A DNA stretch of 64,000 bases from Amaricoccus sp003258405. GTDB taxonomy: Bacteria; Pseudomonadota; Alphaproteobacteria; Rhodobacterales; Rhodobacteraceae. Under the pieces are notes generated by a model that worked only from the letters and a program-made list of their open reading frames with translations, did no database searches and was not told where the DNA came from. The position numbers were made by a program, and so were the translations under genes. Shown piece by piece: positions 1 through 7,942 of the stretch. The stretch lies in NCBI RefSeq assembly GCF_043226085.1, contig NZ_CP171225.1, positions 1,550,001 through 1,614,000 on the forward strand, written 5' to 3'. Positions within the stretch are counted from its first letter, which is position 1. Each line of letters starts with the position of its first letter.

Positions 1-2
1 CC

Positions 3-2252
3 ACCGGCTACGCGCGCTACACCACGACGATCCGCGCGGCCTGGGTCGAGGCCGTCGCCTCGGTCAACGAGGGGCTGGCCGAATACCTGCCTCGCGCCGA
101 GACTGCTTCGGCGGAACCGAAGGCGCAGGTCAACTACGCGGCCGATCCCCGCTTCGTCCGGATGCGCGAGGTGGCCGAGCGGCACCGCGGCTACGGCGCG
201 ACACTGCAGCTCTACCTGGGTTTCTTGAAGCACTTTCGCGAGCTCTATCTCGAAGTGCTTGGCCCGGCCGGCGGCGATGCCGACAAGGCGCTGGCCCGAG
301 ACCAGGTGCGCGGCTTCTTCGATCTGGCCGAGCTCAGCATCGCTGCCGCCTGGGCGGACGTCAGCGCCGACGTGCGCCTGCGCGACCTGCAGGCCCGCAA
401 CCGCGCCGTGACGCTGGAAAAGGACCGCTATTTCTCGGTGTTCGAAAGCCTGCGCGATCCGGCTTTCCTCCTGGACCGGGAGCGTCGGCTGATCACCGGC
501 AACCAGGCGGCGGCCGAGCTTTTCGTGGGCGAGGCGGCAGCCGGCGAGATCGTCTATCTCAGCGCCATGCGGACGCGCCGCCTCCCGCTGGAAGAGGCGC
601 TGAGCGGTCTCGACCTCTGGAACCCCGACCGACCCGAGGGGGTGGACGCACTCTGGCTCGACACCCGCCTTGGCCGCCTTTGTTTCGATCTGCGTGTCCG
701 GCAGCTGCACGATTCGGTCGAGAACATGCGCCTGGGCTATGTCGCGATCCTGCACGACGTGACCGAACACCGGCGCGCCACCGACGAGGCGCAGCGGGCG
801 CAGCGGGCGATGTCGCAGTTTCTGGCCACCATGAGCCACGAGATCCGGACCCCCCTGCACGGGGTCCTCGGCGCCACCGAATTGCTGCACGACGCCGGGC
901 CGGACGAATTTGACGGCTATCTCGATGCCATCGAAGTCGCCGGCCGGCACCTCCTACAGACCCTGAACAAGGTTCTGGACTATTCGCGCCTCGAAGCCCG
1001 CCCGCCCACGCCGACGACCCGGCCGATCAATCTGCATGCGGCGCTCAGCGACTACCGGGGCTTTGCCGCCACCCTGGCACAGAATGCCGGGGGCGACTTT
1101 CACCTGAAACGCTCGGCACGGCTGCCAAAGGGGGTCGAGATTGATTGGGAGATGACCCAGCAGGTCCTCACCAATCTGGTCTCCAACGCGGTGCGCTACA
1201 GCCGCGGCGCCGTGACGCTGACAGTCGGCAGGCGGGCCGGCCCCCCCGCCCTGCTGCGCTTCGAGGTGGCCGACGATGGTCCGGGCGTCGCCCCGGAAGT
1301 CGCCAAAACACTGTTCGAACCCTTCGGCGCCGTCACGCCTGGCCGCGGCGCCACGTCGGGATCTGGCCTCGGCCTTGCCATCTCGCGCCGGTTGGTCACG
1401 GCGATGGGCGGCAGCATCGGCATGGCCGGCCACAGGGGCGGAGCCACCTTCTGGGTCGAGCTGCCGTTGGCCGTGGCAAAGGCGCCCAGCCCAACCGCTC
1501 GCCTTCCTGCCTCCAGCCTCGCGCAGGCCGAAACACCGGGCGCGCTGCGCTGCCTCGCCGTCGACGACGACACGGTCAGCCTCTTCGTCACGCTCGAACA
1601 TCTGCGCCGGCTGGGCATCGAGGCAAGCCAGGCCGGCACCATGCGGGCGGCGCTGGCGCTGGCTGACCGGCAGGACTTCGACCTCTTCGTCCTCGACTAC
1701 CACCTCTCCGATGGCGACGGGGTGGACCTGCTGGCCGAATTGCGTCGCCGCGGCAAGATCCACAGCGGCACGCGCGCCGTCGCGCTCACCGCCAATGCCG
1801 AGCTGATCGCCGCGCAAGGCGGCGGCGTTGCACAGTTTGACGCTATCATCGCCAAGCCGGCCAATGCCGATGCACTGCGCAAGGCGTTGCGCGAAGAGAA
1901 TGCCAAGGCAGGCGCGCCGCCGGGTCCCTGGCTCGAGGGGGTATCTCCCGGCATCGTCAGGGCCATGGTCGACGCCTTTGAAAATCAGTGGGATAGCGAC
2001 CATTCCGCCTTCGTTGCCGCGCTCGACGCGCGCAATCCAGCCGAAGCCGCCCAGATCGCGCACCGACTGGCCGGCAGCTGCGCCGCTCTGGGCTTTGCCG
2101 ATATCGCCGAGGCGCTGAAGGGGTTCGAAGCCAGCTGCCGCTGCGGCCTGCAGCCGCCCGAATTCACGCTGTGGCAGCACCGGCTGATGCCGATACTGGC
2201 CGCAGCACCCGCGCGGGCGCTGCGGCTCGCCGAGACGCAGGCGCTGCCATGA
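3..2252 (+). CDS. Hybrid sensor histidine kinase (PAS-HisKA-HATPase-REC-Hpt), 5' end outside window
   Basis: The frame is open from base 3, so the true start lies upstream; the first ATG in the window is at 162. Numbering from that ATG: a helical N-terminal region (1-95), a PAS-like segment (about 100-215), and a HisKA dimerisation helix with phospho-acceptor H226 in MSHEIRTPLHG. The HATPase shows an N-box (QVLTNLVSNAVRYS), a G1 box (DDGPG) and a G2 box (GSGLGLAIS). A receiver domain follows with D512 in VLDYHLSDGDG, then a C-terminal Hpt domain with H634 in AHRLAGSC. This is the full His-Asp-His relay of a tripartite kinase such as TorS or ArcB. No membrane segment is visible, so it may be soluble or anchored by the missing part. 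Its stop overlaps the start of the response regulator, the likely final acceptor. The input signal is unknown. Confidence 0.9.
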   Translation, partial: TGYARYTTTIRAAWVEAVASVNEGLAEYLPRAETASAEPKAQVNYAADPRFVRMREVAERHRGYGATLQLYLGFLKHFRELYLEVLGPAGGDADKALARDQVRGFFDLAELSIAAAWADVSADVRLRDLQARNRAVTLEKDRYFSVFESLRDPAFLLDRERRLITGNQAAAELFVGEAAAGEIVYLSAMRTRRLPLEEALSGLDLWNPDRPEGVDALWLDTRLGRLCFDLRVRQLHDSVENMRLGYVAILHDVTEHRRATDEAQRAQRAMSQFLATMSHEIRTPLHGVLGATELLHDAGPDEFDGYLDAIEVAGRHLLQTLNKVLDYSRLEARPPTPTTRPINLHAALSDYRGFAATLAQNAGGDFHLKRSARLPKGVEIDWEMTQQVLTNLVSNAVRYSRGAVTLTVGRRAGPPALLRFEVADDGPGVAPEVAKTLFEPFGAVTPGRGATSGSGLGLAISRRLVTAMGGSIGMAGHRGGATFWVELPLAVAKAPSPTARLPASSLAQAETPGALRCLAVDDDTVSLFVTLEHLRRLGIEASQAGTMRAALALADRQDFDLFVLDYHLSDGDGVDLLAELRRRGKIHSGTRAVALTANAELIAAQGGGVAQFDAIIAKPANADALRKALREENAKAGAPPGPWLEGVSPGIVRAMVDAFENQWDSDHSAFVAALDARNPAEAAQIAHRLAGSCAALGFADIAEALKGFEASCRCGLQPPEFTLWQHRLMPILAAAPARALRLAETQALP

Positions 2253-2989
2253 CCCGCGAGCGCAACCGCATCCTGATCGTCGACGATGACGCCGTGACCC
2301 GTGCGATGCTGCGGGGCCTGCTAACCGAGGCCGGCCACCAGGTCGGCGAGGCCCGGTCCTCGGACGAGGCCAAGGCGGCGCTGCGCAATGCCTGGTGGGA
2401 TCTGGTGCTGCTGGACCGGCGGTTGCCGGACGGCGACGGCCTCGTGCTGATCCGGCGCATCCAGGAAAGCTGCGACTGCCCTATCATCGTGCTGTCGGTG
2501 ATGGGCGACGAGCACGACCGCATGCTGGGTCTGGGCCTCGGCGCGGTGGACTACATCTCGAAACCATTCAACGCCAACGAGATCCGTGTGCGGATCCGCA
2601 ACCTTCTGGTCACCGACCGGCGGGTGCTGCAGGCGGCGATGGGCAGCCCGATCCAGCACGGCCCCTTCTGCTTGCGGCCGGCGACACGGCAGTTGCAGAC
2701 CGCCAGCGGGACACAGCGCCTCAGCCCATCGGAGACCAGACTCCTGGCGATCTTCCTGACCCACGCCGGCCAGGTGCTGGAGCGCAAGCGCCTGACGCCG
2801 GGGGTTTTCGGGCGCGACTGGTCCTACGAGGATCGGGCGATCGACGTCCTCGTCGCCCGATTGCGAAAGCGGATCGAGCCGGACCCCAAGAATCCGCGCT
2901 GGATCGTGACGGTTCATGGCGACGGCTATTGCTTCGCCGAGGACGCTGCCGAAAGCGAGGCCCTGGTGTATTCGAACCAGCCCGCCTGA
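2249..2989 (+). CDS. OmpR/PhoB-family response regulator
   Basis: 246 residues: an N-terminal receiver domain (ILIVDDD; phospho-acceptor D56 in LLDRRLPDGDG; conserved lysine in ISKPF) and a C-terminal winged helix (about 145-240, with LSPSETRLL and the recognition-helix region DVLVARLRKRIEPDP). ATG 2249 is chosen because it overlaps the kinase stop (ATGA), the usual arrangement for a translationally coupled pair; a longer frame from 2171 would run inside the kinase gene. It should be phosphorylated by the Hpt domain of the upstream kinase and act as a transcription factor. Its targets cannot be inferred: IS6 copy A lies only 13 bp downstream and separates it from the exported-protein operon. 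Confidence 0.92.
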   Translation: MTRERNRILIVDDDAVTRAMLRGLLTEAGHQVGEARSSDEAKAALRNAWWDLVLLDRRLPDGDGLVLIRRIQESCDCPIIVLSVMGDEHDRMLGLGLGAVDYISKPFNANEIRVRIRNLLVTDRRVLQAAMGSPIQHGPFCLRPATRQLQTASGTQRLSPSETRLLAIFLTHAGQVLERKRLTPGVFGRDWSYEDRAIDVLVARLRKRIEPDPKNPRWIVTVHGDGYCFAEDAAESEALVYSNQPA

Positions 2990-3002
2990 GCGTGGGGACG
3001 GC

Positions 3003-3801
3003 GGCACTGTCACGGTAATTCTCTGTGGCCGGCAGCACCTCCTGGAGGCAGCCTCAGGCCGCCACGATTTCACGCCACTCGGCCGACGCCCTGGCGCGGA
3101 GTGTTCTCAGTGTGCTGCGGGAAATCAGATGACGCTGGACGTCGATGTGGTTGGAGATGGCGGCGTGGGAGGAGAGGAAGCGCTGGGCCGATCCGGGCGA
3201 CCTAAATCGAATTTGCGGCCGCTCTCGGCGTCGGGTCGGCTGATGCGAAACCTCTGCTCGGTTGTTGGACCGGCCGCCAGTCAGATGCCGGTCGGCCAGG
3301 TCCAACTCTCGTAGGGTTGCGCCGTACGATCGAAGCCGATCCGTCACGATCGCACTGGGAATTTGGCCTTGGCGCTTAAACAGTTTTCGAAGCAATTTCA
3401 GCGCCGCCTTCCGGTCGCGCTTCGGTTGGACCAAGACATCAAGCACTTCGCCCTCGTCATCCACCGCGCGCCACAGATATACAGCCTTGCCGCCGATCTT
3501 GAGGAAAACCTCGTCTAGGTGCCATCGATCCGAAGGCCGTGGTCCGCGCCGTCGAATACGCTCAGCGAAAACTTGGCCGAATTTCAGCACCCATCGCCGG
3601 ACGGTCTCATAGGAGACATCAATGCCACGCCCGGCGAGTATATCCTCGACATTGCGGTAGCTGAGCGCAAACCGAAAGTAGAGCCAAACTGCATGCTGGA
3701 TGATGGCAGGCGCGAACCGGTGACGGGCGTAGGAAAGTGGGCGCAGGCCGATTTCTACCGCCGGCTTCCCGCGAACGCTACATGGTTTACGTGACAGCGC
3801 C
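3003..3801. mobile_element. IS6-family insertion sequence, copy A
   Basis: 799-bp element bounded by related inverted ends: GGCACTGTCACGGTAA at the left and the reverse complement of GGCGCTGTCACGTAAA at the right. Copies B, D and E have the same kind of ends. It holds one transposase on the minus strand. The flanking octamers (GGGACGGC and ACCGAGAG) do not match, so there is no target duplication; this is common when IS6-type elements have moved by replicon fusion and recombination. Confidence 0.88.
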
Positions 3802-3803
3802 AC
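3054..3803 (-). CDS. IS6-family transposase, copy A
   Basis: DDE transposase of the IS6/IS26 family: a short N-terminal zinc-finger/HTH region (YRNVEDILAGRGIDVSYETVRRW) followed by the catalytic core, with the first Asp in RWHLDEVF, the second in IVTDRLRSYGA and the Glu in NNRAEVSHQPTRRRE. The coding start is uncertain. In the sister copies translation can begin at GTG in MTVEVGM, but here that stretch reads differently and the first usable codon is a GTG at 3803, two bases beyond the IS end. Unlike copies D and E it keeps the RRRGPRPSDR insert before the first catalytic Asp. It lacks the 18-bp duplication seen in copies B and D. Confidence 0.85.
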   Translation of the reverse strand: MALSRKPCSVRGKPAVEIGLRPLSYARHRFAPAIIQHAVWLYFRFALSYRNVEDILAGRGIDVSYETVRRWVLKFGQVFAERIRRRGPRPSDRWHLDEVFLKIGGKAVYLWRAVDDEGEVLDVLVQPKRDRKAALKLLRKLFKRQGQIPSAIVTDRLRSYGATLRELDLADRHLTGGRSNNRAEVSHQPTRRRERPQIRFRSPGSAQRFLSSHAAISNHIDVQRHLISRSTLRTLRARASAEWREIVAA

Positions 3804-3827
3804 CGAGAGTCTTAGCTAACAGCGAGC

Positions 3828-3855
3828 TGCAACTTGTGATATACTACAAGCTATC
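3828..3855 (+). promoter_or_regulatory. Possible promoter/operator before the exported-protein operon
   Basis: In the 63 bp between the IS6 right end and the first start codon there is a TATACT hexamer (3840-3845) inside the small inverted repeat CTTGT-GATATACT-ACAAG. No good -35 box is seen at standard spacing. It is the only promoter-like sequence in the gap. Read by eye only. Confidence 0.25.
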
Positions 3856-3864
3856 GGTGCGCGC

Positions 3865-5808
3865 TTGACGGTGAGGCGGTCATTGATCCAGATTGGCAGG
3901 GGGGGCTCGATCTTGTCGTATGCACGTCGCCTTTTTGTCGCATTCGCTCTTGTCCTCGTCCAGGCGGGAAGTGGTCAGAGCCAGCCCTTTTTTTCAGAAA
4001 AGGACATCTTGGTCGTCTCGCCGCGCGCCGACCGCGATCTCGTCCGAACCTTGGTCGACAACCAGACGCTTTTGTCGGAATCTGACATTTCGTCGCGCCT
4101 GCGCGTAGCGCATTTCTTGGCGCAGGTGTTCACCGAGACCGGCGGCCTGTCGCGCTTGGACGAGAACCTGAACTACTCCGCCGACCGGCTTCTGCGGGTC
4201 TTCAGTCGCAAAGTCATCACGCCGGCCAAGGCCCGCGAGATCGAGCACCAGCCGCGGCAGATCGCCAACTGGATCTACGGCAACCGTCTTGGCAACCGCG
4301 GTCGCGACACGGACGACGGCTGGCGTTATCGCGGTTCGGGATACATTCAACTTACCGGACGCGACAATTTTGTCCGCCGCGGCGCCGAAATCGGGCTGCC
4401 GATTGTCGACAATCCGGACATAGCCCGCGACCCAATCGCCGGGCTAAAGGCGGCTACCGCCTACTGGTTGGCGCGCGAGATCAACGAGGCCGCAGATTTG
4501 AACGACCGGTTGCGGGTGCGGGTGCTGGTAAATGGTCCGGCGGCGCATGGCGCTGCGGTCGCACGAACTTGGTTCAACTTACTTTGGGTGAAGGTATTCG
4601 CGTCGCGCGCGCCGTTTGGCGAGGAACTCGCATGGGTGGAGAGCTCCGAGATCGTCGACCCCACCGACATCCAACGCGCGATCGCCGAAATCCTTAGTGA
4701 AGAGGGGTTCCTCGACGACGCGGGCGCGGTGGAAAGCGCCGGCGGCGGGGAAGCCTATTCGGAGGCACTAAGAGCATATCAGACCTCGCGAGGTCTTTCA
4801 GAGACCGGTGTGCTGGACGAGGATACCCTTTATGCCATCACCGACCCATCGGAATGGCGCGATCTGGAGGCTGCCGAATATACGGCCGCTCCGATGGTCG
4901 ACCCCGACGGCACAGCATCGTTCGCGCTCGATGGCAACTCGGAGGAGGCCGCACCGGTCCTCGAAGGAAAGACTAAATCCATTGAACCCATCGAGGCCGA
5001 GCTGGCCAGCGCCGGATTGGACATCGACGAGCTAACTTCCTTCGCCGGCGCTGCGGAGACATATTCTGAGTATGAATTGGCCGAAGGTAGGTATGAGGGC
5101 GACAACTTCATCCCGTTTACGGTGATCGGGGATGACAACCGCGAACCTGTCTTGAATACAACCCAATTCCCGGAGAGCGCCATAGTGCAGATTGTTTTTA
5201 AGAAGGTTGCTGGGATTGCGCAGAACCTGTGCACGGGAGCGATGATCTCGCCCGATACTGTGCTGACAGCCGGGCATTGCGTCCATAGCGGCACAGCAAT
5301 CGGGCATTGGTACCAAGATTTTATCGTATATCCCGGCCGAAACACCGATACAAAACCCTTCGGCGAGTGCCACGCCGTACGTCTGTTGGCACTGCGGGGC
5401 TGGATAGAAGCTGCGACCAACGCCGACGCAAGACTCTACGACATGGCTGCGCTGAAGCTCGACTGCGATGTTGGCAGTCGCACCGGGTGGTTCGGCGTGC
5501 GGGCAATGGGGGATGAGGAACTGGGCGCTCAGACGAAGTTGCAAGGCTATGCCGGCGACCGGAGTCCGACCGGGCGGCAATGGGTGAGCCTTGACCAAGT
5601 GCGCGTTCTCCAGCAGCTCAAGGCCTTCTACCAGAACGACTCTTTTGGTGGGACCAGCGGCGCGCCAGTAACGCGTGGCAGTGATCCACAGATCTTCTGC
5701 GTCCACACCAACGGGTTGCATGGATCGCCACCGTGGAGCGAGAACAACGCGTGCACGCGCATAACGCCCGACCGTATGGCCACGATCGCCGGGTGGATCG
5801 AGCCATGA
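3865..5808 (+). CDS. Exported GH19 chitinase/lysozyme-like domain fused to PG-binding domain and trypsin-like protease
   Basis: 647 residues. A hydrophobic N-terminal segment (about 22-37) fits a signal peptide. Residues about 60-240 read as a GH19-type hydrolase: catalytic-type E91 in FTETGG, then RYRGSGYIQLTGRDNF, which resembles the GH19 substrate-cleft signature. Residues about 265-335 resemble a PG_binding_1 repeat (EALRAYQTSRGLSETGVLDEDT). Residues about 430-647 are a trypsin/V8-like protease with a complete triad: H471 in LTAGHC, D526 in YDMAAL, S598 in GGTSGAP. One exported polypeptide therefore carries a predicted wall hydrolase and a protease. The start is TTG 3865; GTG 3871 and TTG 3913 (just before the hydrophobic segment) are alternatives. 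The stop overlaps the next gene's ATG. Domain calls are by eye; the combination is unusual to me. Confidence 0.82.
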   Translation: MTVRRSLIQIGRGGSILSYARRLFVAFALVLVQAGSGQSQPFFSEKDILVVSPRADRDLVRTLVDNQTLLSESDISSRLRVAHFLAQVFTETGGLSRLDENLNYSADRLLRVFSRKVITPAKAREIEHQPRQIANWIYGNRLGNRGRDTDDGWRYRGSGYIQLTGRDNFVRRGAEIGLPIVDNPDIARDPIAGLKAATAYWLAREINEAADLNDRLRVRVLVNGPAAHGAAVARTWFNLLWVKVFASRAPFGEELAWVESSEIVDPTDIQRAIAEILSEEGFLDDAGAVESAGGGEAYSEALRAYQTSRGLSETGVLDEDTLYAITDPSEWRDLEAAEYTAAPMVDPDGTASFALDGNSEEAAPVLEGKTKSIEPIEAELASAGLDIDELTSFAGAAETYSEYELAEGRYEGDNFIPFTVIGDDNREPVLNTTQFPESAIVQIVFKKVAGIAQNLCTGAMISPDTVLTAGHCVHSGTAIGHWYQDFIVYPGRNTDTKPFGECHAVRLLALRGWIEAATNADARLYDMAALKLDCDVGSRTGWFGVRAMGDEELGAQTKLQGYAGDRSPTGRQWVSLDQVRVLQQLKAFYQNDSFGGTSGAPVTRGSDPQIFCVHTNGLHGSPPWSENNACTRITPDRMATIAGWIEP

Positions 5809-6737
5809 GCGCGCGGTCCGGTCTGGTTGCTCTCGCAATGGTCTCGATCGCATGCTCCGGTGTGAGGCCCGCACAAGCGGCATCGATCGACGAAACCATC
5901 GTCTACATCGAATGCACTTCACCAGGAAAGCCACCGCGCAAGGGCAGCGGCGTAGTGGTTTCAGCCGACGGCGTGGTGCTTACCGCCAAACACGTAGTGT
6001 TCGGCGCTGAACCGCAGATGCCGTCGGGCACCACTTGCAGCGGTGCAATAGGCAACGCAAATCGCGCCAAGTCTGGTTTGTTCTTGCAAGCGACTAGCGC
6101 GCAGTACGACGCAGTTTTATTGAAACTGCCCGTGAACGGAGTCCCGTTCCAGCGGTTCTGCCGGCTGGAACCGCGGCTCCAGCGCTCACAGATTATCGCT
6201 ACGGGGTTTCCGTTGTTGACTGGCACAGGAGTGCCGTCGTCGCGGGTCGGCGTCCTGTCGACGGTGCAGCCGGATGGGGCGGGATACATCGAGACCGATA
6301 GCACGACCACATCGGGCATGAGCGGCGGAATGGTGACGCTGGCAGCGAACGGCCACCTCATCGGCATCGTCTCAGGTGCCAAGACCGACCCAGGGAACGG
6401 ACTGCTGAACTATTCGGCGGTTCTTGCTGTGCAGGTGCTGGCAAACGAATTCGTAAGCTGGGGCCTGTCAGAGGATCCTGAGGGCTGTGCCGACAAGGCG
6501 CGGACCTCGGGCCCCCAAGGTACGGTTCACGGGCGGCCTTGGGAAGCAACCGACCCGCCCTTGCATCTAGGCATGAAGGTATCGGAAGGTGTTTGCTTCC
6601 TTGTTCGGGTCTGGGGGTATTTCGACGATCCGGACGACCTCGTCGCGGTAACGGAAACGGACGGAGAATACGTCCTAATGGGCGTCAACGACGGGAGCGG
6701 CCCGCATGGTGCCTACGCAGATTGCCTCCGGTTTTAG
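5805..6737 (+). CDS. Exported trypsin-like serine protease
   Basis: 310 residues from the ATG that overlaps the preceding stop (ATGA). The N-terminus is signal-peptide-like (a hydrophobic run ending near PAQA, about residue 25). The chymotrypsin-fold core holds a full triad: H63 in VLTAKHVV, D102 in YDAVLLKL, S173 in GMSGGMV. The first strand reads GSGVVVSADG, as in HtrA/V8-type proteases. About 90 residues after the protease core (from 220) have no domain I recognise. There is no PDZ domain, so it is not a standard DegP. It is the second of five coupled genes and probably acts in the periplasm or outside the cell. Confidence 0.82.
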   Translation: MSARSGLVALAMVSIACSGVRPAQAASIDETIVYIECTSPGKPPRKGSGVVVSADGVVLTAKHVVFGAEPQMPSGTTCSGAIGNANRAKSGLFLQATSAQYDAVLLKLPVNGVPFQRFCRLEPRLQRSQIIATGFPLLTGTGVPSSRVGVLSTVQPDGAGYIETDSTTTSGMSGGMVTLAANGHLIGIVSGAKTDPGNGLLNYSAVLAVQVLANEFVSWGLSEDPEGCADKARTSGPQGTVHGRPWEATDPPLHLGMKVSEGVCFLVRVWGYFDDPDDLVAVTETDGEYVLMGVNDGSGPHGAYADCLRF

Positions 6738-7920
6738 AAGCGGGTCTCACCGAATCCCAAACTGGGCGGGGGCCGCGTTCGCCACCATAGCGGTCTGGGC
6801 GCAGACCGTTCCGGCAACTGCGCAGAATTGCGGTGAAGAGGATCCGCCTCTGTCGCGGCAAGTGGTGATGCTTGCCTCCGACGAGGCTGGAGCAATTCTC
6901 CACGACCCGCGAACAGGGGTCTTGGTCTCAGAAAGTGGTCTGGTGCTGAGCATCCTCAACCTCAGTGCGACAGCCACGGAAATCAACGCGACGGACCTGC
7001 TCGAAGCGCCGCTGGAGAAGCTGAAGGTTCAGACCTGGTCCGACATCGTCGATAGGCCCGCTGCCGCCGCCGGGATCATCATTGGGCACGACTGGCGGCG
7101 CAATTTGGTACTGGTTAAGATTCCAGACGATGAGGTGACGCGGCTGGAACTCGTTCCTGCGACTCTGGCGGGTTTCAACGACAGCTCCCAAGATGCGGTC
7201 TGCCTTATCGGCTTCCGCCAAAACAATCAAAATCGCTATCGCGCTGAAGTTCCTGCGAGCGTCAACCCGCGACCCGGATTGGACATCCGCTGGACCGTCG
7301 AGCACAAAATAGAGCGTGAAGAGATTGGGGGCGGAATCTTCGATTCCATCGGCGGCGCGCTTCTTGGGATCGTCGAAAGCCAAGATGGTGACGAAACTCG
7401 ATATCTGCCGGTCGAATATGCCGACACCTTGATGTCGCAGGTGTATATTGCGCTGATCATGCGACAGATGGATGATCTGATCCGTACCTCCGAACAGGTT
7501 CAGACTGGTATCAATTGGACCTACCAGATAATCGGAGGTAGCAGTGACAACGAGGGCGGACAACGCCTACACATTCGCTTCTTCTTCGATCAATACACGG
7601 ACGAACTCGCCTTTGATACTGTAGAGGTTTCGACCACTCTCTGGGGTATCGATTCGCGTGGCGAACGTGACATATCTGTGGCGCTATCGGCGGAGGATGC
7701 GCGGGAGCCCGTTAACTTGAAGGAAGGATCTAACTATTTTGACTATTACGCCGATAAATTGTTCAAGAAGGCGCAGGCTCTTGGGTTTACTCGACTCGAC
7801 CGCATTCGTATCAAGTTAAAGCCAGCATTTCATTATCCGTCAGGTTGGCGGAACAGCGGACCCGAGCGCCGGACATCTTTCGAGCTCCCGATCTCGATTG
7901 ACTTGAAAGTTGAGAACTAG
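6706..7920 (+). CDS. Exported protease-like protein lacking the catalytic triad
   Basis: 404 residues; the start overlaps the preceding gene by 32 bp in another frame. A signal peptide is likely (hydrophobic AGAAFATIAVWAQTVPATA). Residues about 45-250 can be aligned by eye with the neighbouring protease: the strand-turn SESGLVLSILNLS matches SADGVVLTAKHVV, placing N85 where the catalytic His should be; RRNLVLVKI matches YDAVLLKL, placing N133 at the Asp position; and the GMSGG loop is replaced by IGGGIFDS. All three triad positions appear to be changed. The C-terminal 150 residues (with FFFDQYTDELAFDTVEV) have no relative I recognise. Likely a catalytically dead partner, inhibitor or binding scaffold; the alignment should be confirmed structurally. 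Confidence 0.72.
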   Translation: MVPTQIASGFRSGSHRIPNWAGAAFATIAVWAQTVPATAQNCGEEDPPLSRQVVMLASDEAGAILHDPRTGVLVSESGLVLSILNLSATATEINATDLLEAPLEKLKVQTWSDIVDRPAAAAGIIIGHDWRRNLVLVKIPDDEVTRLELVPATLAGFNDSSQDAVCLIGFRQNNQNRYRAEVPASVNPRPGLDIRWTVEHKIEREEIGGGIFDSIGGALLGIVESQDGDETRYLPVEYADTLMSQVYIALIMRQMDDLIRTSEQVQTGINWTYQIIGGSSDNEGGQRLHIRFFFDQYTDELAFDTVEVSTTLWGIDSRGERDISVALSAEDAREPVNLKEGSNYFDYYADKLFKKAQALGFTRLDRIRIKLKPAFHYPSGWRNSGPERRTSFELPISIDLKVEN

Positions 7921-7942
7921 CGGCAGAATGTTAGGGGCAGGA

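Noticed and set aside
954..2180. Minus-strand frame of 408 codons over the histidine kinase
   Set aside because: Antisense shadow of a gene with all expected kinase motifs.
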